DNA of 64,000 nt, taken from positions 1-64,000 of the forward strand of contig NZ_JACZKG010000003.1 in assembly GCF_014860165.1 (NCBI RefSeq), given 5' to 3'. The notes beneath the pieces were generated by a model. That model saw only the letters and a list, made by a program, of their open reading frames with translations. It was not told the DNA's origin and made no database searches. Origin of the DNA: Devosia sp. Its GTDB lineage: Bacteria > Pseudomonadota > Alphaproteobacteria > Rhizobiales > Devosiaceae. Made by a program: the position numbers and the translations under genes. Shown here piece after piece: positions 26,771-35,568 of this stretch (position 1 is the stretch's first letter; each line of letters starts with the position of its first letter).

Positions 26771-27000
26771 TCAGCCCACCGGCACTTCACGCTGGGGTGC
26801 GAAACTGTGCACGAACAGCAGCGCCGCCGCCGCGCCCAGGAAGGCCGCCACCGCGGCACCGAAGAACGCGGTCTGGAAGCGGGCGGCAGGTCCCCGGTTT
26901 CGGTTCCGCCGTGGGCGCCACCGACGCCGCCAGTGCGACCATGACCGCTAATCCGATCGCGGTTCCGACCTAGTAGGTGGTGTTGATGAGGCAGAGGCGA
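26771..27000 (-). pseudogene. C-terminal fragment of an MFS drug-efflux transporter
   Basis: The reverse strand encodes LINTTY, a stop, then VGTAIGLAVMVALAASV, and after a frameshift continues to a Val-His-Ser-Phe tail ending at 26771. That is the last helix pair of an EmrB/QacA-type transporter. An internal stop, a frameshift and loss of the front make it dead. Confidence 0.6.
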
Positions 27001-27115
27001 GGTCCGGTGCGCTCGGGCCTGCCAGCTCCCCTGCTGCGGCAGGTCGGCGAATAGCACGCAAGAGGCCGCGGGCCATGATGAGCCGCGGCCTGTCATCGCG
27101 TTGTGACAGTGGAAG

Positions 27116-27580
27116 TTAGTTGGCGTGCGCCCGATCCGGCGTGATCCCCGTGACGCCGAAGCGTGGCTGCCGCTTCTTCGGCGTCGGCGCCGCGGCCGCG
27201 GCGAATCCTTCGATGATCGGGCAGTCAGGACGGTCGTCGCCATGGCAATGGTCGGCAAGGTGCCGCAAGGTCTTACTCATCGCTTGAAGCGCTCGAGCCT
27301 TCTCGTCGAGTGCCCGAATATGCTCGAGCGCGATCGACTTGACGTCGGCGCTCGCGCGACTGCGGTCCCGCCAAAGCGCCAAGAGGCTCCCCATCTGCTC
27401 CACCGAAAACCCGAGATCGCGGGCCTGGCTGATGAAGCGCAACGCGTGCACGTCGTTGTCGGAATAGACCCGGTATCCTGACTCAGTGCGCAGTGGCGCT
27501 TTGATCAGGCCGATGGATTCGTAGTAGCGGATCATCTTGGTGGAGACGCCGCTCGCCTTGGAAGCTTCGCCGATATTCAT
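27116..27580 (-). CDS. cueR: CueR-like copper-responsive MerR regulator
   Basis: A 154-residue activator. The winged helix [20 protein letters not shown] is typical. The metal loop has Cys112 and Cys120 ([10 protein letters not shown]) and Ser77, exactly the CueR signature for Cu(I)/Ag(I)/Au(I). The C-terminus has a basic extension of ~35 residues. The start codon overlaps the copA stop by four bases, so cueR is the second gene of the copA transcription unit and regulates its own expression. Targets should be the three TTGACC-type promoters at 23,479, 30,165 and 32,786. Confidence 0.92.
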   Translation of the reverse strand: MNIGEASKASGVSTKMIRYYESIGLIKAPLRTESGYRVYSDNDVHALRFISQARDLGFSVEQMGSLLALWRDRSRASADVKSIALEHIRALDEKARALQAMSKTLRHLADHCHGDDRPDCPIIEGFAAAAAPTPKKRQPRFGVTGITPDRAHAN

Positions 27581-30135
27581 GATGCAGGCTCCAGAATGTC
27601 AATACCGTCGGATGCGGAGGCACGCGTACGCGTCTCCTGGGTGAGGGCAAGGGGCGCCGCGAACCGCCGCAAGCGCAGTGCGTTGCCCAGAACGAATACA
27701 CTCGAGAGGGCCATGGCGCCCGCGGCCAAGATCGGCGACAGGAGCGTCCCGTTGATGGGGTAGAGGATGCCGGCGGCAACCGGGATCAGCGTCACGTTGT
27801 ACGCAAAGGCCCAGAACAGGTTCTGCTTGATGTTCCCGATCGTCGCCTTGGAGATGGCGATCGCGTTGACCACGCCGCGGAGATCGCCGGACATCAGGAC
27901 GACGTCTGCGCTTTCGATCGCGATATAGGTACCGGTGCCGACGGCCAGGCCGACATCGGCTTCAGCCAGGGCAGGGGCATCGTTGATCCCGTCCCCGACG
28001 AAGGCCACGACGCGATTGCCGGCCCGTAGCCGCTTGATGGCGTCCACTTTGCCGTCCGGAAGGACCTCGGCGACCACCTCGTCGATCCCGAGCCGCTTGG
28101 CGACGGCTTGCGCGGTCCGGCCATTGTCGCCGGTGATCATCGCAACGCGCAGGCCGAGGTCGTGCAGGGCACGGATAGCATCGACCGAGGTCTCCTTGAT
28201 CGGATCGGAGACAGCGATAATGGCGGCCAGTTGACCGTCGATGGCGGCATAGAGCGGCGACTTGCCTTCGTCGCCAAGCATCCCGGCAACGCCGGCGAAC
28301 TCGGAGACGTCGATCCCAGCCTTGGCCATGGCCCGGTCCGCCCCGACCAATACACGCTTTCCGGAGACGGTGCCCGCGACCCCGAATCCAGGCTCCGCAT
28401 CAAAGGCCGTGACCTCGGACAGCGCCAGTCCGTCCCGCTCCGCGGCGGCGACGATGGCTTCGGCAATGGGATGCTCGGACTTGGTCTCGATGCTAGCGAT
28501 CAGCCGCAGCACCTCGCCACGATCGAAACCGGTCCGGACCGTCAGGTCGGTAAGTTCGGGCTTACCCTTGGTGAGGGTGCCGGTCTTATCGAGCGCCACG
28601 ACCTGGGCCGAGCGCAGAGTCTGGAGCGCCTCGCCCTTGCGGAAGAGGATGCCGAGTTCCGCCGCACGACCAGTGCCGACCATGATCGAGGTCGGGGTTG
28701 CCAGACCCATGGCGCACGGGCAGGCGATGATGAGCACGGCGACGGCGTTGACGAGCGCGAAGGTCAGCGCCGGCGATGGGCCTAACACGTACCAGGCCGC
28801 GAAGGTCAACACCGCCGCGGCGATAACCGCGGGCACGAACCACGAGGTCACATTGTCGACGAGGGCCTGGATCGGCAGCTTGGAACCCTGGGCCTCTTCG
28901 ACCATGCGGATGATCTGGGCCAGGACGGTGTCGGCGCCGACTTTAGTGGCCGCAAAGGTGAAGGCGCCGGTCTTGTTGATGGTGCCGCCGACGACCTCGG
29001 CGCCCACTGTCTTGCGCACGGGCACCGGTTCGCCGCTGATCATCGATTCATCGACATAGGAGTCGCCTTCCAGCACCGCGCCGTCGACCGGCACGCGATC
29101 GCCCGGCCGGATCTCGATGCGGTCGCCCACGACCACCTGTTCCAGGCCGAGTTCGACGACGGTCCCGTTCCGGATCACGCGGGCGGTTTTGGGCTGCAGG
29201 CCGACCAGCCGCTTGATCGCTTGGCTGGTCCGCCCTTTAGCCCGGGCCTCGAGGAAGCGACCGAGCAGGATGAGCGTGACGATAACCGCCGCCGCCTCGT
29301 AGTAGACGTAAGCCGTGCCGCTCGGCAGCACCGAAGGCATGAAGGTGGAGACGATCGAATAGAACCAGGCCGCGCTCGTGCCGAGGACCACCAGCGAGTT
29401 CATGTCCGGAGTGCGGCGCAGCAGGTTGGGGATGCCCTTGCGGAAGAACCGCAAGCCGGGCCCGAACAGCACCACCGTGGCCAGCACGAACTGGATGTAG
29501 AGATTGGTCGGCATGCCGATATTGGTCATGATCCACATGTGGATTGCCGGCACGTAATGAGAGCCCATCTCCATGACGAAGAGAGGGACGGTCAATGTGG
29601 CGGCAACGGCGAGGGCCCGGCCCAGCGCTCCGATCTCGGCAGCTCGGCGCTCTTCGGCGTCGTCGCTCTTGGCGCCCTCGGCGCTTTTGATGACGTCGTA
29701 GCCGCTGACACGGACGGCATTCTCCAGCGCGGCTCGGGTCACCGAACCGGCAGGGTAGCGCACGACAGCGCGTTCAGTTGCCAGGTTAACGGCCGCCGAG
29801 GTGACGCCCGGCACTGCCGCCAGAGCCTTTTCGATCCGCGCCACGCAGGACGCACAGGTCATGCCTTCGACCTGAAGCTCGAGTGTTTCTTCCGGGGTGG
29901 TATAGCCGGCCTTCGCGATGGCGGCGGTGACCGCCTGCGGATCCGGCTGGCTCGAAAAGGCTACGGTCGCCTTCTCCGTCGCCAGGTTGACGTTGGCGGA
30001 CGCGACGCCCGGAACGGCGCGGATGGCCTTCTCAACTCTGGAGACGCAAGAGGCGCACGTCATTCCCTCGACCCGAAATTCGGTCGAGGGAAATTTCGGT
30101 GAAGTGAGCTCTATCGATGCTGATTGCGAGGCCAT
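27577..30135 (-). CDS. copA: Cu(I)-exporting P1B-type ATPase CopA
   Basis: An 852-residue inner-membrane copper pump with two HMA domains (GMTCASC at residues 24-30 and 91-97), the CPC metal site in [15 protein letters not shown], phosphorylation motif [11 protein letters not shown], hinge [10 protein letters not shown], and the P1B-1 residues YN in helix 7 ([15 protein letters not shown]) and MxxSS in helix 8 ([15 protein letters not shown]). All catalytic residues are present. A CueR-type promoter lies 30 bases upstream and cueR follows with a 4-base overlap. A short piece of another copA survives at 42,082. Confidence 0.95.
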   Translation of the reverse strand: MASQSASIELTSPKFPSTEFRVEGMTCASCVSRVEKAIRAVPGVASANVNLATEKATVAFSSQPDPQAVTAAIAKAGYTTPEETLELQVEGMTCASCVARIEKALAAVPGVTSAAVNLATERAVVRYPAGSVTRAALENAVRVSGYDVIKSAEGAKSDDAEERRAAEIGALGRALAVAATLTVPLFVMEMGSHYVPAIHMWIMTNIGMPTNLYIQFVLATVVLFGPGLRFFRKGIPNLLRRTPDMNSLVVLGTSAAWFYSIVSTFMPSVLPSGTAYVYYEAAAVIVTLILLGRFLEARAKGRTSQAIKRLVGLQPKTARVIRNGTVVELGLEQVVVGDRIEIRPGDRVPVDGAVLEGDSYVDESMISGEPVPVRKTVGAEVVGGTINKTGAFTFAATKVGADTVLAQIIRMVEEAQGSKLPIQALVDNVTSWFVPAVIAAAVLTFAAWYVLGPSPALTFALVNAVAVLIIACPCAMGLATPTSIMVGTGRAAELGILFRKGEALQTLRSAQVVALDKTGTLTKGKPELTDLTVRTGFDRGEVLRLIASIETKSEHPIAEAIVAAAERDGLALSEVTAFDAEPGFGVAGTVSGKRVLVGADRAMAKAGIDVSEFAGVAGMLGDEGKSPLYAAIDGQLAAIIAVSDPIKETSVDAIRALHDLGLRVAMITGDNGRTAQAVAKRLGIDEVVAEVLPDGKVDAIKRLRAGNRVVAFVGDGINDAPALAEADVGLAVGTGTYIAIESADVVLMSGDLRGVVNAIAISKATIGNIKQNLFWAFAYNVTLIPVAAGILYPINGTLLSPILAAGAMALSSVFVLGNALRLRRFAAPLALTQETRTRASASDGIDILEPAS

Positions 30136-30164
30136 TTTCTGCAGTCCTTTTCCAACTGCAGATC

Positions 30165-30195
30165 TAGATAATCCTTACCACCATTGTAAGGTCAA
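30165..30195 (-). promoter_or_regulatory. CueR-type promoter of copA-cueR
   Basis: Reverse strand: TTGACC at 30195-30190, then an 18- or 19-base spacer containing the perfect dyad CCTTAC-N7-GTAAGG (30173-30191), and TTATCT or TATCTA as the -10. The -35 hexamer matches both copZ promoters exactly. The start codon of copA is about 30 bases downstream. Confidence 0.75.
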
Positions 30196-30262
30196 GGTCT
30201 CATTTTTTGGCATTGCGATTGCTTTGGCGGGACGTGACCAGGCTCATTGGTCGCGGCGCTGA

Positions 30263-30784
30263 TCAGTCTGCGTTTCCCCGCAAGGCGTCGTAGCGCCGGA
30301 TTTGGTCGGCCGTGAGGATGGCTGGGGTTGAAAGATGGGCCGACAGGTGAATGTACCGGAGATCCCCTTCGGCGTTCGCGATCCGGTCGAGCGCCGCGAG
30401 CAACCCTTCGGCCTGCACCTCGCCGGCGGCGAACGCTGCGTCCAGTGCCAGTTCCAGGGCGATCAACTCCCGCCCGACTGCGATTGCGTTCGTCTTCATG
30501 TCCAGCCGGATGGCTTCGATCTGGGTCCGCTGCTCCGGCGTTAGTTCGAGCTCCTCCGCGAGTTCAAGGGCATGGGTTGGCCCGGGCGCACCATTGAGTT
30601 CCGCGGGCTTCGCCATGCCTCGACCGGCGCCCTCGAGCAGCTCGGCAACATCCTCGGCCGAATACGATTTGGGGATCGAGATTGCGGCCGCGTCCGAAGT
30701 TGGTGCGTGGTGCGGTGTCTCTTGAGCCACGGCCGGCACAACGAGCATTGCGAAGGAGGCGAACGAGATGATGAGCGTCTTCAT
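30263..30784 (-). CDS. Spy/CpxP-like periplasmic protein (LTxxQ-type)
   Basis: A 173-residue exported protein with a signal peptide (LIISFASFAMLVVPAVAQ) and an all-helical domain containing ELTPEQRTQIEAIRL and STPAILTADQIRRYDAL, like the paired LTxxQ motifs of Spy/CpxP/CnrX relatives, which act as periplasmic chaperones or metal sensors. AGGAA precedes the ATG. It lies upstream of the copA promoter in the same orientation and is divergent from a Crp-like gene. Heavy-metal involvement is inferred from family and location. Confidence 0.75.
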   Translation of the reverse strand: MKTLIISFASFAMLVVPAVAQETPHHAPTSDAAAISIPKSYSAEDVAELLEGAGRGMAKPAELNGAPGPTHALELAEELELTPEQRTQIEAIRLDMKTNAIAVGRELIALELALDAAFAAGEVQAEGLLAALDRIANAEGDLRYIHLSAHLSTPAILTADQIRRYDALRGNAD

Positions 30785-30839
30785 TGGGATGTTCCTGGTT
30801 TTCACGGCTGTACCCTTGCAAACCGCTCCGTCCGAAAAC

Positions 30840-31388
30840 ATGATCGAAATCATGTCTAGCGACCTTTTGGGTTTCATATCCGCTCTGCGACACCGCGTCC
30901 TGGCTTTGGCGCGAGGACAGTCCGTGTTCTTCGCCGAGGATCCCGTTACGACGTTATTCGCCCTGGTCGAAGGGGGTGTCGACCTGATCCGCACGCAGCC
31001 GGATGGCCGGCGCGTGGTCCTGCAGCGGGCTCGCGACAACCAGGTTCTGGCGGAAGCGTCGCTCTATTCGGACCGCTACCATTGCGATGCGATCGTGATG
31101 CGGCGCACGCAATGTCTCGCGGTGGAGGTCGAAGCTTTTCGAAGGGCCCTGGCCGAGAACGACGCATTCCGCCAAACGTGGGACGCGCATTTGGCACGGG
31201 AGCTGATGAAAGCCCGGCAACTTACCGAGTTGCTCTCCCGACGCACGGTGCGCGACAGGCTTGATGGTTGGTTGCAGTTGCATGGCAATGCCTTGCCCGA
31301 TAGGGGGACCCGAACTGAGCTGGCGGACGAGCTGGGCGTCTCGAATGAGGCTCTCTATCGCGAGATTGCCCGCCGCCAATTGAGATGA
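30840..31388 (+). CDS. Crp/Fnr-like transcriptional regulator
   Basis: About 182 residues. A cNMP-binding-type barrel (ALARGQSVFFAEDPVTTLFA, GRRVVLQRARDNQVLAE) is joined to a short C-terminal helix-turn-helix (RTELADELGVSNEALYREIA). The ATGs at 30840 and 30852 are alternatives; the open frame before them overlaps the divergent Spy-like gene. The HTH is smaller than in classical CRP. Likely controls itself and the Spy-like gene. Confidence 0.75.
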   Translation: MIEIMSSDLLGFISALRHRVLALARGQSVFFAEDPVTTLFALVEGGVDLIRTQPDGRRVVLQRARDNQVLAEASLYSDRYHCDAIVMRRTQCLAVEVEAFRRALAENDAFRQTWDAHLARELMKARQLTELLSRRTVRDRLDGWLQLHGNALPDRGTRTELADELGVSNEALYREIARRQLR

Positions 31389-31408
31389 TCATGGATCACG
31401 GCTGTTGC

Positions 31409-31921
31409 TCACGCCTCTTCGGCGCCCGCTGACGCACGCCTGTTCCAGCCATATCGCGTCAGCCCCCGAGGCTTGTAGACCGATAGGATCACTGCACCGA
31501 GAAGAACCAGCAGCCCGCCACCCGCGTGCAGAACCATGGACGCACGCGCGGCGGCTAATGCCGGCCCGTCGGCACCGACTGGCTGCATTGCCAGCATCTG
31601 GATGTTCCCGGTTTGTATCCACAGCACCACCACCACGGCAACGGTAAGGATCAGCTTCACCACCACCCAATAATGCCTGATCAGTCCCCAGGGCGTGACC
31701 AATGACTGAAACGTGCCGATTACCAGACTCATTAGCGCCAGCGGCACGATGAGGTAACCGGTGACCAAGTCCATCGCGGGATAAACCGGCGGTCCGCCGG
31801 CACCGGTGGAGAGGCCGACAATTGCCAAAGCCAGGAAAGCCGCGACTGCGCCCATCAGCCCCATCGACGTGACTATATGAAGCGTCAGCAGCAGCTTGCG
31901 AAATGCCGGTCCCGCCCTCAT
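31409..31921 (-). CDS. Integral membrane protein, four helices (170 aa)
   Basis: The protein begins MRAGPAFRKLLLTLHIVTSM and has four hydrophobic segments with conserved-looking His and Trp residues (LHIVTSMGLMG, WGLIRHYWVVVKL, MVLHAGGGLLVLLG). The pattern resembles small heme-binding or DUF2269-like membrane proteins. The ATG overlaps the preceding small gene (ATGA). The pair is divergent from a TetR gene, so it is probably repressed by it. Function unknown. Confidence 0.65.
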   Translation of the reverse strand: MRAGPAFRKLLLTLHIVTSMGLMGAVAAFLALAIVGLSTGAGGPPVYPAMDLVTGYLIVPLALMSLVIGTFQSLVTPWGLIRHYWVVVKLILTVAVVVVLWIQTGNIQMLAMQPVGADGPALAAARASMVLHAGGGLLVLLGAVILSVYKPRGLTRYGWNRRASAGAEEA

Positions 31922-32094
31922 TGCGCTGTCTGGTCCTGCGCAACGTGGCGTCCAGGACCGTGGTTGCCTCCCAGCCCTCCCGCCAACGCAATGATCAGAA
32001 GCACCACGACGACTGCGGCGGCGATACCGAGCCCCTTCACCCATCCGGGTGTCGAATACCCGCCGGGGGCAGGTCTGCGCTTTTGGTCGGTCAT
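31918..32094 (-). CDS. Small single-helix membrane protein (58 aa)
   Basis: From MTDQKRRPAPGGYSTPGWVK a hydrophobic helix follows (GLGIAAAVVVVLLIIALAGG), then a hydrophilic tail GGNHGPGRHVAQDQTAQ. An ATG at 32115 would add seven residues. It forms a two-gene operon with the four-helix protein. No family recognised. Confidence 0.6.
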   Translation of the reverse strand: MTDQKRRPAPGGYSTPGWVKGLGIAAAVVVVLLIIALAGGLGGNHGPGRHVAQDQTAQ

Positions 32095-32121
32095 GAAGGC
32101 CTCCATCGGTTTCATTTATCA

Positions 32122-32153
32122 ATACAGTATGTCTCGGTCAATTCAATCTGTAT
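32122..32153. promoter_or_regulatory. Inverted repeat between divergent TetR and membrane genes
   Basis: ATACAG (32122-32127) and CTGTAT (32148-32153) form an inverted repeat with a 20-base spacer in the 82-base gap between the TetR gene and the membrane operon. This is where a TetR dimer pair would bind to control both directions. Arms are only six bases, so it is a candidate only. Confidence 0.4.
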
Positions 32154-32188
32154 GGACGATAGTCACTTTGTCGGCTATGACGTCTGCC

Positions 32189-32755
32189 ATGCCCAAGCTC
32201 TGGAACGACACGATCGACGCACACAAGCGCAACGTCAGGGATTCGACCCTCGACGCGACAGCCGATCTCGTGACGCGAAAGGGCCTTGCCGCGGTGACCA
32301 TGTCGGAAATAGCGCAGGAGACCGGTATCGGCCGGGCGACGCTCTACAAGTATTTCCCCGACGTGGAGGCGGTGCTACTTGCGTGGCATGAACGACAAGT
32401 TCATCGGCATCTGGCGTCGTTCAAGGCGATCGCGTCAGGGGAGGGTTCACCTCTTCCGCGATTGCGCAATGTACTTGATGCATATGCGCAGATGGCCCAG
32501 GACCACGAAGGCAGCGAACTGGCGAATGCCTTGCATCGGGGCGGACACATGGTTCACGCTCGGGAACACCTGACGGCATTTCTTTCCGGCATCATCACCG
32601 AAGCCGCGGGCGCGGGGGAGATTCGTATGGATATGCCCCCCAGGGAACTGGCCGTCTTTTGCCTCAGTGCGGTGGCAGGCGCGGCCGACCTGCGATCGAA
32701 GCAGGCTGTGGGGCGGTTAGTCTCGGTAACGCTGGCCGCTCTTCGACCGCTGTAG
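32189..32755 (+). CDS. TetR-family regulator
   Basis: About 188 residues. The N-terminal helix-turn-helix is clear (VTMSEIAQETGIGRATLYKY), followed by an all-helical ligand domain with HRGGHMVHAREHLTAF. An ATG at 32177 would add four residues. It is divergent from the membrane pair at 31,409-32,094 and only ~30 bp upstream of the CueR-type promoter of copZ2. The ligand is unknown. Confidence 0.88.
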   Translation: MPKLWNDTIDAHKRNVRDSTLDATADLVTRKGLAAVTMSEIAQETGIGRATLYKYFPDVEAVLLAWHERQVHRHLASFKAIASGEGSPLPRLRNVLDAYAQMAQDHEGSELANALHRGGHMVHAREHLTAFLSGIITEAAGAGEIRMDMPPRELAVFCLSAVAGAADLRSKQAVGRLVSVTLAALRPL

Positions 32756-32785
32756 CCGCAGCTGCGATAAAATGATGATCGGCTC

Positions 32786-32816
32786 TTGACCTTCCCACCG
32801 TTGGAAAGCCCACATT
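32786..32816 (+). promoter_or_regulatory. CueR-type promoter of the second copZ
   Basis: TTGACC at 32786-32791, a 19-base spacer (TTCCCACCGTTGGAAAGCC) and CACATT at 32811-32816. Both hexamers are identical to the first copZ promoter and the spacer differs at only a few positions. The dyad TTCC...GGAA is centred in the spacer. Confidence 0.75.
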
Positions 32817-32845
32817 GTGACAATCCCATCGGAAAGGACCACCAG

Positions 32846-33046
32846 ATGTATGATTTCCAAGTCAACGACATGACCTGCGGCCATTGCGTCGCGACGGTCG
32901 AAAAAGCAGTCAAGAGCGTCGACCCGAGCTCGAAGGTTGCAATCGATTTGGGCTCGCACGCCGTCAAGATCGAAAGCGACAAGCCGGCGGCCAGCTTCGC
33001 CAAGGCAATTGAGGACGCCGGCTACACCGGCGAGTTGCGCGGGTGA
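32846..33046 (+). CDS. copZ: CopZ-like copper chaperone (HMA domain, 66 aa)
   Basis: Reads MYDFQVNDMTCGHCVATVEK, the HMA metal loop with the CxxC pair, and ends with EDAGYTGELRG. It has the same length and layout as the copy at 23,249, with about 60% identity by eye. GGAAAGGA precedes the ATG. A strong hairpin terminator follows the stop, so it is transcribed alone from its CueR-type promoter. Confidence 0.92.
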   Translation: MYDFQVNDMTCGHCVATVEKAVKSVDPSSKVAIDLGSHAVKIESDKPAASFAKAIEDAGYTGELRG

Positions 33047-33067
33047 AGGAGCCACAGTTGGGGCAGG

Positions 33068-33095
33068 GGCCGCGGCAGCGTTCGCCGCGGCCTTT
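33068..33095 (+). terminator. Intrinsic terminator after copZ2
   Basis: GGCCGCGGC and GCCGCGGCC form a 9-bp perfect stem with a 7-base loop, followed by TTT. It lies 22 bases after the copZ stop. Confidence 0.75.
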
Positions 33096-33127
33096 CCGTG
33101 CCGGACGGGCCGGGAGCCCAGACTGGG

Positions 33128-33598
33128 TTACATTTCCGTCCGCATCGCGCTCCGAGCCGGTAGCTCGCGATAGAGGTAGAGGCCGGTGGTGATGACGGTC
33201 AGCAGGGCGAGGGCGGCGCTCAGAATGCCCGTCCCCTCGTAAAAAGCGGTGGACGCGGACGGGGACCAGAGCTGCATTGCCGTTGCGACGATGTCCTCCT
33301 CGCTCCCCGGCAGAAAGGTGACGTTTTCCATGCCGGCGGCTTTGGCGACGTGATCGAGGAAGCCGTCCAGAAAGCCGAACCAGAACACGACAAGTGCCGC
33401 GTAGGCTGCGTAGGCCCAGAGCAATGCCGGTTTACCGGTCCGTGCATGGAGGAGCCACAGCACGACAGGCACTGCCACCCCGATCACCGTCGGTAGTATC
33501 AGAGCTGGGCCAAGGCGGAAGATGTGGTGAATTCCGGTGGCGACGAGAGTGGCAACAAGCGCCGTGAGAGAGGCGAGCGCCGAGGACGTTTTTGACAT
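33128..33598 (-). CDS. Integral membrane protein (156 aa), TetR-linked
   Basis: Four hydrophobic helices (LASLTALVATLVATGIHHIF, ILPTVIGVAVPVVLWLL, LLWAYAAYAALVVFWFGFLD, GILSAALALLTVITTGLYLY), with GFLDGFLDHVAKAAG in a loop. Nothing else is recognisable. It is divergent from the TetR gene at 33,695 across a palindromic operator, the layout of a TetR-repressed transporter or detoxification protein. Function unknown. Confidence 0.65.
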   Translation of the reverse strand: MSKTSSALASLTALVATLVATGIHHIFRLGPALILPTVIGVAVPVVLWLLHARTGKPALLWAYAAYAALVVFWFGFLDGFLDHVAKAAGMENVTFLPGSEEDIVATAMQLWSPSASTAFYEGTGILSAALALLTVITTGLYLYRELPARSAMRTEM

Positions 33599-33617
33599 TG
33601 ATCTGTTCCATTGTTGA

Positions 33618-33632
33618 CGGATAGGCTATCCG
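33618..33632. promoter_or_regulatory. Perfect palindromic operator for the TetR gene
   Basis: CGGATAGGCTATCCG has two 7-base arms and a one-base centre, in the gap between the divergent membrane protein and TetR genes. A second imperfect dyad (GAACAGGTGTTC) follows 7 bases later. The presence of the operator argues against the earliest in-frame start at 33611. Confidence 0.6.
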
Positions 33633-33694
33633 TTACGGAACAGGTGTTCGGAATCCGGCACGGTGTCCATCCAGCGGTGTTCGCTACGGAACGG

Positions 33695-34234
33695 ATGACA
33701 GGGGAGCGTTCGCAAACGATGGATCGCCGTGTCAGAAAGACCAGGGAGGCTCTCTATTCTGCCTTCGCCGCGCTCGTCGCCGAAAGGGGTTATGACCGGC
33801 TGTCGATCCAGGACATCATTGATGAGGCCGATGTCGGCCGCACTACATTCTATGCCCATTTCAAGACCAAGGATGACCTGCTGCGGTTTGGCTTCATCCG
33901 CTTGCGAGAGCACCTCGAGCTCCTGCCGCGCTCAACGCCGCAGGACCGCAGGGCATTCCTTGCGGCTCTGCTTGGCCACGCCAAATCGCATGCAGGGCTC
34001 TTCGTCGCGCTTGCCCGTGGTGGAGGCGGGGGGCTTGCGGAGACAGAGTTCAGCTCAATCATCGAGGACGTTGTGGCGAGTGAAGTGGGGGAGGGTGAGC
34101 GCCGTGGCACCATGTTAGCGATGTTGAGCGGCGCCCTTCTGACGGCGATCCGCCGCTGGATCGATGCCGGAGCCAAAGGAACGGGGTCAGAGATCATCGA
34201 GGCGTTCGATGTGCTGGTCACGGCGGCTCGATAG
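33695..34234 (+). CDS. TetR-family regulator
   Basis: About 179 residues. The HTH reads LSIQDIIDEADVGRTTFYAHF, and the rest is helical (LELLPRSTPQDRRAFLAALL; GTMLAMLSGALLTAIRRW). An ATG at 33719 is an alternative start. It is divergent from the 156-aa membrane protein and overlaps the DUF1007 gene tail to tail by 17 bases. The ligand is unknown. Confidence 0.88.
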   Translation: MTGERSQTMDRRVRKTREALYSAFAALVAERGYDRLSIQDIIDEADVGRTTFYAHFKTKDDLLRFGFIRLREHLELLPRSTPQDRRAFLAALLGHAKSHAGLFVALARGGGGGLAETEFSSIIEDVVASEVGEGERRGTMLAMLSGALLTAIRRWIDAGAKGTGSEIIEAFDVLVTAAR

Positions 34235-35000
34235 AAATGGAGCCTGGATTTGGTGGCGCCCCGCCGAATGGAGCTTTGCGTTCGGGCGCCTCGGCGCCTG
34301 GCGTGCCGTCCGGCTGATTAGTCGATGGCGCTCCACAGCGGACCAAGATCTCGCCCTGCACCCATTTCATGGCGGCCGCCAGGTCCGGGGGGAGATCCAG
34401 GACCTCGGCGCCCAACGAATATAGTCGTTCCTCCAAGGCGGGATCGAGTGGCTCGGGTGGTACCACAGCCACCTCGCACCCTGCGGGCATGTTCTCTGTC
34501 GTCACCGCCTCTGATGAGGGGAACTCGATCGCCACGTAGTATTCCGGATCATTGATGGCCATGTGAAGGGTATCGCCTACCCGGTAAGAGGGTTGGGGTG
34601 CCACCTCGAAACTCAAGGTGACGCGGCCGTCGTTGATGGCATAGGTTGCCGGGAGGTCACTTCCGAATGTGAGCGCATAGTCTTCTTCGAAGGCGTAGGT
34701 GTAGTATTCGAACTGCGCCAGACCCACCATGTTGTCATCGGCGCGTACCTGCAGCTCCTGAGGGGACACCGTGCCGTCCCGGTCGGTGTCGATGCCCTGG
34801 ACCGACCAGGCGCTGAAAGCGGCGTCGAAGGTCCAGGTGTGACGCACCGCAGATACGGTGCCGGCATCATCAAAGACGATCGTCGCCCTGGCATCGATCA
34901 TGATGTGCGGGTGTGCATTGGCGTTCCAGGTCCAAGTCGCGAGCACGGCGACAGCCAGGAAACACGAACTGATGTTAGGCACCGTATGGCTCCGCTTCAT
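34218..35000 (-). CDS. DUF1007 family exported protein
   Basis: A 260-residue exported protein beginning with a signal helix (ISSCFLAVAVLATWTWNANA), then the family opening HPHIMIDARATIVFDDAGTV and RHTWTFDAAFSAW. An EF-hand-like DTDRDGTVSPQEL follows. DUF1007 proteins are commonly encoded beside RcnA/NicO-type nickel-cobalt or zinc transporters and are thought to bind metals in the periplasm. No transporter of that type is here. The C-terminal ~50 residues are Pro/Gly-rich. Confidence 0.85.
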   Translation of the reverse strand: MKRSHTVPNISSCFLAVAVLATWTWNANAHPHIMIDARATIVFDDAGTVSAVRHTWTFDAAFSAWSVQGIDTDRDGTVSPQELQVRADDNMVGLAQFEYYTYAFEEDYALTFGSDLPATYAINDGRVTLSFEVAPQPSYRVGDTLHMAINDPEYYVAIEFPSSEAVTTENMPAGCEVAVVPPEPLDPALEERLYSLGAEVLDLPPDLAAAMKWVQGEILVRCGAPSTNQPDGTPGAEAPERKAPFGGAPPNPGSISIEPP

Positions 35001-35035
35001 AGTCAGGCCCGCTGATCCATAGCATTCGCCTGCAG

Positions 35036-35527
35036 CTACACAATCCGGGACAAGAATGACCGATCGCCAATCCAGCGCCATATGGCCGAGGCGACATGAA
35101 GGCCAACCAGGCCAATCAGAACATAGCCCATCCACCGGTGAACCAGACCGGCCAGCTGCGGTTGCACCAAGCCAAGCGTCGGTATCTCGAGCCCGCCGAG
35201 AACGGTGGCTCGCGGCAGAAACGCCGTGTTCTGCACCGCGGCCACCCCGGAGACGAGCAGGCCGAACAGCACGACATAGAGCGCGGCTTGCACAAGAGCC
35301 GAGATCCTCGATCGATAACCCGCGGGGCGGGCGACAACGGTCTTGGTCAACAGTCGAACCAGCAAGACCACCAGCAGCGCGACGCCGAGGTTGGCGTGCG
35401 TTTCAGACGGGCTGAAGTGGCCCATTCGACCGGTGAGGCCCGTATAGAATAGCGGCACCAGCAGGACGACGGTTGTCCAATGCGATAGGCGGACGATCCA
35501 GTGCCATTTGCGTGGAGCACTCGCCAT
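35036..35527 (-). CDS. Cytochrome b561-type membrane protein
   Basis: A 163-residue four-helix protein beginning MASAPRKWHWIVRLSHWTTV. Histidines in RLSHWTTV, ETHANLGVALL, LVHRWMGYVLIGLVGLH and GLHVASAIW fit the two-heme ligation of the prokaryotic b561 family, which passes electrons between quinol and periplasmic acceptors. It lies 36 bases downstream of the DUF1007 start on the same strand, so the two are probably separate. Confidence 0.85.
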   Translation of the reverse strand: MASAPRKWHWIVRLSHWTTVVLLVPLFYTGLTGRMGHFSPSETHANLGVALLVVLLVRLLTKTVVARPAGYRSRISALVQAALYVVLFGLLVSGVAAVQNTAFLPRATVLGGLEIPTLGLVQPQLAGLVHRWMGYVLIGLVGLHVASAIWRWIGDRSFLSRIV

Positions 35528-35568
35528 TCGTTCACTTTCCGTTAGGGCAACCTGGCCAAGCGCTCTGC

